The notes under the pieces were generated by a model. It was not told where the DNA came from, ran no database searches, and saw nothing but the letters and a program-made list of their open reading frames with translations. Made by a program: the position numbers and the translations under genes. This document shows, piece after piece, positions 54,411 to 64,000 of a stretch of 64,000 nt of DNA. Location: the NCBI GenBank assembly GCA_944739405.2, contig OX123187.2, forward strand, positions 71,966,450 to 72,030,449, read 5' to 3'. Numbering within the stretch: position 1 is the stretch's first letter; every line of letters starts with the position of its first letter. The stretch is from Euclidia mi. Its lineage: Eukaryota > Arthropoda > Insecta > Lepidoptera > Erebidae.

Positions 54411-57225
54411 AAAAGGAAAATTTCTGCCGTACAAACTTCTATCCTCCCTACAATCCCCTCCCAGTTTATTTTTTGCAACTTATGGAAGACAATGTCCGTC
54501 TCCATGGTCTGATATATCTCTATATTAAATTTCAACAAATTGGGTTCAACAGTTTTCGAGTGAAAACGGAACATACATACACACACACTTTCGAATTTAT
54601 AATATTAAGTAGGGAATAGCGATATGTATCGTCTATATACGGTACCCTTTTAATACAAACAAATAGCTACTTTATGGTTATAGGATACTAAAAGATGTCT
54701 ATAGAAAGCAAACGCGCAGACGACGTTTCGACTAAAGGGACGCGATTACCGCTTCCCATGGACACCCGCAATACCAGAGGAGTGTCAAGTACGTTGCCAG
54801 CATTCTGGAATTCTTTTTGGCTACCACGTGGCTGGGTTTGGGTTATTTTGGCTACAATAATATATTGTTGTAGCCAAAATAACCCAAACCCAGCCACGTG
54901 TACACATACCTATAGGTACGGTAATTGCCGCTGTGGATGCTTGCTATCTACGAGTACGGTGTGTCATAAAAAAGCACCTTTTCGATTTGTAAAAGTACAC
55001 AAAAATACTCTGTTGTGTTCAATTATTCAGTAGACTAGACATTTAATTGACAAATATAGTTTTTTTTATTCACTACATTACCAATAAAGCTTATAAGTAC
55101 GAAGTTTTTAATCAATATCTCACGCCTGTGGATTGATCGGGATCCTGCCGTTTTTCCGAAAAGATTTTGACAAAATTTCATTATCCAAACAAATTTTAGC
55201 AACCTTTTTTATACCATTGCAATATTTTGAATGATTTTAGTACACATATTTTTATTTGGTCAAATTTTTACTTGGCAAAATATTACCAAGTATAATGTCA
55301 TTATGGCATTTGGTCTTTAATCAAATGATTTATTACAGCAAACAACTTCAGACAATAAACGTTGGTGATATTAGTTTATTTATGGAAGTAGTTAGAGTAG
55401 GTTAATTATTAAAAAAATGGTTAGGTTAGAACTGTGACCTCCTACGCACGAGCCGAGCGAGCGAAGCGAGCGGTGCCGCGGCAGCGGCCGGCGAGTGCCA
55501 GGAGCAACTTGCATTAATAGAAAAATGATACTGTTTTTAGTAGGTTGCCTGGAACTGAACTATTGAGGTTTAGGATAATTATTGATTTGGCGTAAAAACT
55601 GTTATTCCAACTGAAGTATTTGACTTAATAAAAAATGTTTAAAGTACTAGTTGGTAACAAGTTATAGTTTAAACGTTCAATTTCCCAAACATTAGGTTTG
55701 CGTTACAATTTTTTGTGAATAGATTTTTTGCTAAGCAATAATTTGGCAAATGAAATTATACGAAAAAAATTTTGGGAAGTGAAAATTTGTCAAATTCCTT
55801 TCGGTCAACAAGGGAGACCCGGATTGATTCATATCGGAACAGACAACAAATCCAAAAAATAGACGCGATGGTATTCGTGACGTTTGAGTAGTGAAACCTG
55901 ATGCGATTATTAGTAATCTGTCACATAAAACCACGGATTGACAACAAACACTAGTGAAACTGTATGCGAGAGAGAAAAATCATATTCATTTTTTGGGTTT
56001 CCATATCCGTCCGTCTGTCCATCGGGACGTCTGCGGTTTTACGCTGAAACTAGAAACAACAGGGAGCTGAAACGCAGCATATTTACACATTGGGACCACC
56101 AGACAAAACTGTACAATAAAATTAAAAAAATACGTCATTTATACGGGTAGCTCTTGTGCACTGAAATCGAAACGTGATTTATTTAAAATTTTCTATGATA
56201 TTAGATATGTCTTTCAAAAACATATGGGTTTTCATTCGTTTTTCTATTCATAGATCCATTTGCGAAATATTTTAAAAAGGCCACCAATCCCAAAGCTACT
56301 ACGCAAGCCTACTGCATGACTCATCAACATCATGTACTTATCTCGTTTTTACTTGAGCAAGAACATTTGTGCTTTGACAAGACATGGTGCATTCTATCGA
56401 TTCCACTTGTACAAGCACAATGTCAGAGCATTATGTTCTAATCGCGTCTCTAAAACCTCATCGCAATAATTTACGTGATTTCGTCCAACGATCACCAAGC
56501 ATAGCTAATAATAATTTCAGTAACAAAGAGAATTGACGCGGGCTCACTCCAATTATTCTTGAATAAATTATGCGACGAATCGGAATAAAAAACCGTTGGA
56601 ATAATCGTTGGTTCAATAAGAGAATCCAATTTCTATTCTGTGGACTACTAAGAACGTGATCCGTGCAGGTGGCTCGCGATACGTAGTGGTTTATAAAAAT
56701 ATAGGTTAGTATGACGTGTGAAGACCTTATATTCAGTGGTAAAAGTTGAAGATGAGGAGACCAGTGTATTTTTCAATTGTATATTTGGTCTCGAATTTTG
56801 TTTGGAATTTCTAATGTACGAGTAGGTGTTTAAAAAGTGTAAAATCGTAAAAGTAATTATTTAAAATATATTTAAAAAACTTTTTATTTGCCACGACGTT
56901 TCAGCGGTTACAGTAGACATAGCGAAAATTTAAATGTATTGATCTGGGACTTGATTTGTTATGTATGATACTTAATTTGAAACCATGAATCGTATTATCG
57001 TTGGGGAAAATATTGCAGGGATTGTGTTAAAATATTTGTGCCACATCTCAGTCTGAAACATAAAAAGAAGATTAGAAGAAGTTTGTATCAGATTGGCGTA
57101 GAACAGACAGATCCCAATCTTTAGATCATAGACATAATTAAGTAAACAATTATTTTGTCGTTGGCAAAGACTAGTTATAATTATAGGTGTTTCACCAATA
57201 TATTCTGTAAGGCAGCTCTAAAGAA
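54411..57225 (+). repeat. Fourth copy of the palindrome unit (starts at the gap)
   Basis: Begins at the base equivalent to 43341 and follows 43341-46156 with many single-base insertions and deletions, for example near 55344, 55365, 55656, 55806, 56099, 56224, 56415, 56561 and 56643. It ends at the same LTR junction as the third copy. Confidence 0.92.
54825..54900. repeat. 76-bp perfect hairpin, copy 4
   Basis: Same arms as the other copies; followed by TACACATACC where copies 2 and 3 have TACCATACC. Confidence 0.92.
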
Positions 57226-57467
57226 GAAGTCAAAAAGCGGCAATCTATAAGATTTCACAAACTATTCGCGTAGCTACAAGGATGTGCTTTTCAAAAGGCG
57301 ATCAATTATTTTACGTACGAGACGACAACGTGGTAATTTTTCAACGCGCCAACGGAAGTGACAGTTCAGTGTGACCATTGTCAGAAATTTTCAAAAGACT
57401 AAACAAAATGTTACTTAATCGATCTAATCGATTTGACTTATAATAAAAACTAATTCTATTTCAAACA
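57226..57467 (-). repeat. BEL copy 3, truncated 3' LTR
   Basis: Same 242 bp and same breakpoint as copy 2. Confidence 0.92.
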
Positions 57468-57498
57468 TCCACCCGCCCCGGACCGGCCTACCGGTCCG

Positions 57499-60195
57499 CT
57501 AATTGGTTGGTAGACGTGACAATGTTGCAACCGCTCTCCTCAGAATCGAACCGTCCACCAAGACCTCAGCAAATCGGGGAACTCCATCAGCCCCAGTTAC
57601 CAAACGAAGGATGCGCCCCCTGCGCCATCTGAGTGGCGGAAGGTTAGCCTCCTTGATCAAAACGAGGTCACCAATCTTGGGTGGATCGGTCTTGTCGGTC
57701 CACTTAACGCGTTGCTGGAGTATGTGCAAATATTCCAAATTCCAGCGTTTCCAAAAGCTCTGAGTAATCTGGCGTACCAATTCAAAACGCGAGAGACGAC
57801 CAGGTCTCGTATCAATGTAGGGGTACTCAGGCAAGGCGACAAGTGGGCGACCAATCAAAAAATGGCCCGGCGTAAGGGCCTCCAAATCATTCGGATCTGA
57901 GGAGATCGGGCACAATGGCCGAGAGTTCAAAACGGCCTCAATCTTACAAAACACAGTTGCGAGTTCCTCAAATGTAAGGACAGACTCACCGATTGTCCTG
58001 CGCAAGTGTGTTTTGGCCGATTTTACGGCGGCCTCAAATATACCACCCCAGTGTGGACAATTTGGTGGGGAAAACAACCAATTTATCCCACGTCGGGCAA
58101 GCCTATCACCTATATCAGCCTTGTTGGTTTCAAGAAAATTAACAACATCATTCAAATAATTATAGGTGCCCTTGAAGTTAGTGCCGCAGTCAGAACGAAT
58201 CAAGGAAGGCAGCCCCCTGCGGGATACAAATCTGTCAAATGTGGCTACAAACGCCTCGGTCGTAAGCGAGGAGACCAGTTCTAAGTGTACGGCCTTTGTG
58301 GAGAGACAAACAAAAACGCACAAGTAGGCCTTGACAGTCTTGCTGTTTCGAAGTGACGACGTTTTTACCAAAAAGGGACCAGCGAAGTCCGTGCCAACAC
58401 CGTCAAACGTCCTGCTTTCAGTTACGCGATCTGCCGGTAAGTCCCCCATCAAGGGCTGCATGGTAGAAGCCTTGAGCTTATAACAAGGGATGCAGCGAAA
58501 GACTACACTCCGAATAATTCTTCGGGCAGACAAGATCCAAAATTCGCGTTGCAAAATGGCCAAGAGCGCATTACAACCAGCATGCGAATTTTTAAGGTGA
58601 CGGTCAGTTACCAACAAGCGTACCAAATGACCGTCCTTAGGTAACAAAAGGGGATGACGTGCTCCGTAAGGGAGGTTGGCGTTCTTGAGACGCCCTCCAA
58701 CGCGCAAGAGGCCCGTATCGTCCAAAAAGGGGTTCAATTTAGAGACAGCTCCCGACAATTTCGATGTCCCTGATTTAAGGATAGCAATCTCCTTTTCAAA
58801 ATGCGCCAATTGCACAGAACGAACCCAAAAGGTGAGGGACTCCTGTCGTTCCTGAGGTGAGATAAACGGTGTCAGTCGTTTCTGTTGTGGGTGCCTAAAG
58901 TTGAAAACAAAACGCTTTATCCAAGCAGTAACACCTAACAACTTGTCGAGAGAGCTGTAACGATTCAACAGGAAATCGGGGTCGAAGGCGCATTCTACCT
59001 TCTCCAGAGCGAGTGTTCGTAGACCCGGCAAATTAGAAGTATTCAAAACTGGTGTTTGAGGCCAATCAATTTCTGGTCGACTCAACCATTCCGGACTCCA
59101 CCACAGCGAATGACCTATCAAACTAGGCGTCATGCATCCGCGCGAGGCACAATCAGCGGGGTTGAGCTCACCTGGCACGTGTCTCCAAACAAGTTTGACT
59201 TCGGATTTCTGGATTTGGGAAACGCGATTAGCGACAAATACCTCCAAAGTGTGGACAGAAGCCTTCAACCAACAAAGAACAATTTGGCTGTCTGTCCAGG
59301 CGTAGGTCCCATTAATACAAATGCTTTTACCCAAAGTACTGGACACGTGGTTCAATAAGCGTACAAGTAGGGCTGCTCCCGAGAGCTCTAATTTCGGAAT
59401 GGTCAAAGATGTCCGAAGGGGTGCAACCTTGCTCTTCGCCATGATCAGAGAAACCCTCACCTGACCTGAGGCACTGACTGTGCGCAAGTACACCACGGCC
59501 GCATGACCACGTTCCGAGGCATCACAAAACCCGTGAAGGGTGGCCTTGTACTTCCCGGGAGGAAGGATGGGACGAGGCAAGGTGATCTCGTTGACGGCAG
59601 GAAGTGAGGATACAAAAGAGGTCCATTTCTCAACAAGAGTACCGTGCAGAGGTTCGTCCCAGGTCAATCCTGCTGTCCAAAGTTTCTGCAAGAAGCATTT
59701 TGCCCAAAATATAATTGGACAGATCCAACCGTTCGGATCAAAGGTTCTGGCGACAGTAGACAATACGAGACGTTTAGTCCAAGAACAAGGCAATTTCAAG
59801 TCTACGTTGTACGTAAAGATGTCTTGGACTGGTCTGTACTGGACGCCGAGAATAGCCATCATGGCGGGGCTGTCAACAATCTCAAACAAATGTGGATTCT
59901 GCTGATGATCCTCTGGCAAGCCTTCCAAAAGCGCTGGTGAGTTGGAAATCCATTTGCGCAACTCATAACCAGCGGAGGCCAAAATACCTATCAATTCGTC
60001 CCGCAGCAGAATCGCCTCGTCCGCTGTGGAGGCGCCCGAGAAAATGTCATCGACGTAAATATTGTCTTTCAAGATGGCGGAGGCTCGTGGGAAACATAAG
60101 ACTTCGCGGTCTGCGAGCTCCCAAAGAGAACGTATTGCCAAGTAGGGGCTTGACCTTAACCCGTACGTATTAGTATTGAGCTCGTAGACGACCAT
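57499..60195 (-). pseudogene. BEL/Pao pol: RT C-terminal part, RNase H, integrase (copy 3)
   Basis: 898 codons, the same protein as copy 2 with all catalytic motifs. It is the downstream part of a broken pol. Confidence 0.92.
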
Positions 60196-60216
60196 GGGAT
60201 CACGAGGAGACTCTCT

Positions 60217-60765
60217 TCAACGGATCAGCTGGAAACGATGGTCGTCAGGGTGGATAATCGTCTGCCTGAACATCATTTTTATATCGGCCACAAAGACAAC
60301 CTGATGTCGCCGGAAGCTGGTGATGACGTCACAAAGGTCCTTGACCAACTTGGGACCAGAATGCAAGCACTGGTTCAAGGATACGCCCGTAGAAGTCTGC
60401 GCAGAACCATCAAATACTGTGCGCAGCTTGCCAGTAGATGGCTTCACTACCGCATGATGCGGCAGAAAGTAGTGCTCCACCGAACGCTAATCCAAATTTG
60501 ACACAGACATGTGTCCCAATTGTTAATATCTCTCATAAACTCAATGTACTTCTGTCTGAGCTTTGGATCACGACCCATGCGACGCTCCATAGCCAACAAT
60601 CTCTTTTCGGCTAAAGGTCGTGACTCACCAAGCGGAGGCCGAACAGACAGAAAGGGTAGCTTCGTAATTAGCCGACCAGAACGGAGTCGACCAGTGTTAT
60701 TCTGGAAGAACAGCTCGCACTCCTCATGTTCTGGATTCAAACGGGCGAGGGGGCTCTTCTACTTC
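60217..60765 (-). pseudogene. BEL/Pao RT N-terminal part, broken (copy 3)
   Basis: TGA at 60217-60219, TAG at 60487-60489 and the same frame changes as copies 1 and 2. Confidence 0.87.
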
Positions 60766-61381
60766 TCAAAACCTCTGAACCGCATCAGAGAGAGCAGAGC
60801 CTACAGCCAACAAATTATCAAGTTCGGGTGGAGGGGGGTCCCTAGGTACAGGTCCCATCAAAGCAAATCCAAATATGGTCGGGATGGCAGTCAAACCATT
60901 TGGCACCAAGACCCGTTTCCCACCAATCAAAATTCCACCGAGGACATCAGAGCCAATCAACAAGTCGATTTGTCCCGGTGTGTCAAATTTGGGGTCCGCC
61001 AGTTCCAATCCCGATGTCAAATTCACCACAGCAGCAGGTAGCTGTTTCTGTGGATGCATGCCCAAGATATTCTTCAGCATAATAGCCGAGGTTTTAATCC
61101 TCGGGTGTGAAGATTCAACAGGGCCAAACAAAACGTTAACTTGCCCTTCAACATTAGAGGCTACGTCCCCTATGCCCTAGTACACAATTTGGAAAAGAGC
61201 CCATATTTAATTTAACCTGCCCTACCAAATAAGTGGAAACAATGCAACCTTGTGAACCTGTGTCCAATATAGCACGGACAACAACAGAGGTCCCCGTGGG
61301 TCCCCAGACCCTAACAGCAACCGTTGGTAGGATAACGGTCTCAATGGGGGAGGTTGGAGTTATAGGGCTGGGGTCAATGAC
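60766..61381 (-). pseudogene. BEL/Pao protease region, frameshifted (copy 3)
   Basis: Same organisation and lesions as copies 1 and 2. Confidence 0.85.
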
Positions 61382-63010
61382 CTATTGTTGCCTGGGCGGC
61401 GACCGTTGGCCAGGACCAGGCAAGTCAAAACAAGGCTGCGGCTTGAAGTCCTCAAAGGCGCGATGACTTGATCCGCGCGCCATCTGTGGGGGGTCATAAT
61501 GACGCACCCGCCCAAAACGAGGTGGGCGCGAGTCAAGGCGGGGACGCTCCGCCAAAGGAGGGGAATACCTGGGGCAGCAGTCATGGTGCTGGTGACGCTG
61601 AACAGCACATTCAGGTGCGCGAGAGAAAGGAGGCATGCGCACGCTACGGTTCTCCAAGCGGGGCGAGTGGCGATCAATTGAGCGAGGCGACTCTCGGCTA
61701 CGCGCCGGTGAGCCTCGGCTGCCACCTTCAAAACACCCGCCCGTGCGCGGCGTCGGCTGGTTGGACAAGCGGCCAACCTCTCTGGCATTCATACAGAGAA
61801 TGTCCAAATGCTGTCCTCCACAGTGAGGACAGGGGCGAGAATTCGGGCAGTCTCGCTGGTAGTGGGACCCCAAACAAGAGAAGCAAAGGCGGCGGGCATT
61901 CGCGATGCGCCTACGAGAGGCGACATGCAGTTCCAAGAATGCCTTACAACTGGCCGTTCTGTGCCCCGTGACCTTGCAATAGGAGCACTCCGCTGGGCTC
62001 TGCGTGACCGCAAAGCGAGGAGGGCGCCGGTCAACATTGGCTCGGGTGTGACCGCGAGCCTGCTCCTTGACCTTGGGCGGCTGCGTCTTAGCCGGCGTGT
62101 CACCACCGGAGTTGTCCAAGACCCGGCACTCATCCTCCAGTAACCTCTCCAGGTCAGCAAAGGGGGGCAGATGGGTCGCGCTATCCCCACCAAAGCGCTG
62201 TTCAAAACGCGACCTCAGGTCGGCAGGCAGCTTTTTCAGTACAATGTGCACCAATAGATAGGACCATTGGTCCACGGGCAGGTCAAGGCACTTAAGTGCG
62301 TTGATGGCCACCAAAAGCGGGTTCAACAGTTGGGTGCGCAATCCAGAGACCCGGGTGAGCGTCGGCAAACCCAAAATCTGCTCGATGTGCGTGTCGGCGA
62401 GGCCACGCTTATTATGGTACCTACGGGTAATTAGGTCCCGAGCCGTCTGGTACGCCTCGTCAGACATGGGCAGATGCTGGATGAGGCCCTTGGCCTCCCC
62501 ATCCAGAACCGACATTAAATATGCCAACTTTTGTGCCGGCCGAAGGTCAGCCCCATCATTGACTAGGCTGTCGAACAAATTAACGAAGCCCAGGTAGCTT
62601 CCTAGGCAGCCATCAAAATGGGGGAGGTCCAAAGTAGGGAGCCTACTCACCAGCCCCGGTGCTGACCTAGGAAGCTCCTGCTTCAGGCCGGGTTGCCCTT
62701 CCCTATCGGCAACTAGTTGTCTCGCAGTATTGGAGACAGCATCATACAGGTCTAAGACCTGGGCATAGTCTTCATTATTTCGCTGGTCAGCGGTGAAATC
62801 ATTGATTGACACTTCAAGACAACAAGTGCTGAAAGTGCGGAATTGCTGTTCCACACTTGCCAGGCGATCGTCAATCCGCTCGTACCTTTGTAGTAAGGCC
62901 TGCTGGCGATCAGGCCGGTTCACTAAAGCACTGGCCGAGGCAAACCAGCGCAAATCTGATGCAATAGCACCAGCAGCCGCACGCAAGTCCTTGATAGCTG
63001 ACATAATCAA
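61382..63010 (-). CDS. gag: BEL/Pao Gag (copy 3)
   Basis: 542 codons, identical in protein to copy 2, with the same terminal TAG in frame with the protease. Confidence 0.93.
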   Translation of the reverse strand: MIMSAIKDLRAAAGAIASDLRWFASASALVNRPDRQQALLQRYERIDDRLASVEQQFRTFSTCCLEVSINDFTADQRNNEDYAQVLDLYDAVSNTARQLVADREGQPGLKQELPRSAPGLVSRLPTLDLPHFDGCLGSYLGFVNLFDSLVNDGADLRPAQKLAYLMSVLDGEAKGLIQHLPMSDEAYQTARDLITRRYHNKRGLADTHIEQILGLPTLTRVSGLRTQLLNPLLVAINALKCLDLPVDQWSYLLVHIVLKKLPADLRSRFEQRFGGDSATHLPPFADLERLLEDECRVLDNSGGDTPAKTQPPKVKEQARGHTRANVDRRPPRFAVTQSPAECSYCKVTGHRTASCKAFLELHVASRRRIANARRLCFSCLGSHYQRDCPNSRPCPHCGGQHLDILCMNAREVGRLSNQPTPRTGGCFEGGSRGSPARSRESPRSIDRHSPRLENRSVRMPPFSRAPECAVQRHQHHDCCPRYSPPLAERPRLDSRPPRFGRVRHYDPPQMARGSSHRAFEDFKPQPCFDLPGPGQRSPPRQQ

Positions 63011-63756
63011 AATTCAAAAGAGCCCGGACAAGCGTTAAATAAAATTAACTTTTTCTTAATTCTTTGAAACCAACAAAGTATTAGCCTGTTTACTGCAAGT
63101 GCAGGCAAGTGACAGGTATCTACTGTCCAACAAAATTAATAGTTTCAATATATATTGACACAAAACAAAGTCAAAGTTATCAAAAGTTGAACCTTCGAAT
63201 AAGTTAATTAAAGTTAAATATTCAAATAAATTAACTAATTACTTGCAACAGACAGACTGGCTGTATTATTTGAGATATACAATAGTTAGTAAGCACAGAA
63301 TATGTGTTACCTAACAATATTATCTATATTATAACAAAACAAAGTTTATTAATGTGACCCGCCCAAGTGGCAAGGTCAAGTTGGTTGCTATAATGTTTAT
63401 GAATATATGCAATAAACTAAATTTACTAAATTTATTGATACATACAGCTGTTATGTATCCAAACAAACTGACTTATTAATGCAACAACAAATTAAAGTTA
63501 GATTTTTCAACAATACAAATCAACAATTACTGATTGAGGTTATGTGTGACAATGTGTTTCAAATTATCTAGGTCAACTTATACAATTAAATATGATGTAT
63601 TTTAGACAATAACTGACCTGTCAAACACTACAATACTGTCTACAAGGTGAGATATATAGCTCATACAACACCAATCTGAGTTCAGATACAATCAACGGCT
63701 GAGATACAAGTTTACAATATAGGCACAGTTAACCACGCTCTTGCTATCAAAAATTA
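63011..63756 (-). other. BEL/Pao 5' leader (copy 3)
   Basis: Same 746-bp leader as copy 2. Confidence 0.7.
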
Positions 63757-64000
63757 TGTGTAGAATTCGGGCTAAGAATGGGAATTTTTTAACAGAGATC
63801 AGTGGAAGCGATTAATTCATCGAGTCTTAGCCCAAGACAAAGGATCTAAACACATGGACCAAGTTTCTTGGCGCTAAGAATTAAACAAATGTCTTACCAA
63901 ATATCTCCTGGTGATGTTCTTGAGTGGAGTCCTGGAGGCAAGTTAGACACACACGAGACTAAAATTGGCCAATATTAGCAAGTGAATTATCTTTACTTTA
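63757..64000 (-). repeat. BEL copy 3, 5' LTR, partial
   Basis: First 244 bp of the 729-bp LTR; the rest lies beyond the window. Confidence 0.92.

Larger units (their letters stand above)
57226..64000 (-). mobile_element. BEL/Pao element, copy 3 (runs off the window)
   Basis: Matches copy 2 at a constant offset of 11069, including the truncated 3' LTR and its junction. Its 5' LTR starts at 63757 and is cut by the window end. Confidence 0.93.

Noticed and set aside
54102..54619. Long frames running through the N stretch
   Set aside because: They exist only because N codons are read as open.
46157..64000. BEL copies 2 and 3 as new transposition events
   Set aside because: They share copy 1's right flank and GATAT, or the same LTR breakpoint, and all pol lesions, so they are duplicated DNA or assembly duplicates.

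Overview
The window looks like an insect nuclear genome, most probably a moth or butterfly. It is AT-rich, no host gene can be recognised, and nearly all of it is transposable-element DNA: a BEL/Pao LTR retrotransposon present three times, an intact piggyBac-like element, DD41D Tc1/mariner transposases, a Penelope-like remnant, tRNA-derived SINEs, MITEs, and short dispersed repeats whose sequence I know from Lepidoptera (from memory, not searched).

Layout. 1-5094 is non-coding, with dispersed repeats, a SINE and a Penelope GIY-YIG fragment (3347-3871). A BEL/Pao element in minus orientation starts at 5100, but its 3' LTR is split: 5100-5336 and 19601-20094 are the two halves, and 5337-19600 is a 14.26-kb insertion with CCCAGATAGCA terminal inverted repeats. 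That insertion holds a GC-rich retroposon (5954-6538), a family built on an interspersed GCGTCCA motif arranged A-B-A'-B' (7954-10801), small palindromes, and a 6-kb near-perfect palindrome (11161-17213) carrying two inverted copies of a DD41D transposase; the right copy lies in an apparently complete element (15482-18441). BEL copy 1 then runs to 27115, flanked by the 5-bp duplication GATAT, and interrupts or abuts a decayed piggyBac gene. An intact piggyBac-like element occupies 28438-30966, with TTAA on both sides and a 590-aa transposase.

31000-33229 holds a second copy of the GC-rich retroposon and SINEs. 33230-40205 is a second large inverted repeat, with no coding capacity and a 637-bp spacer. 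40206-43094 is repeat-rich and geneless. 43095-46156 is a third (direct) copy of the palindrome unit, fused to a truncated LTR of BEL copy 2 (46157-53416). After 794 bp of the same right flank as copy 1 there is a run of exactly 200 N (54211-54410). From 54411 to the window end the sequence repeats 43341 onward, with BEL copy 3 at 57226-64000; this is best explained as an unmerged contig overlap or alternate haplotype.

The only apparently functional proteins are transposases (piggyBac-like, DD41D) and the BEL gag. The BEL pol carries the same stop codons and frameshifts in all three copies, so the copies are duplicates of one defective element and not independent insertions. A recurring theme is fold-back structure at scales from 50 bp to 6 kb, in the arrangement expected from template switching between inverted repeats.
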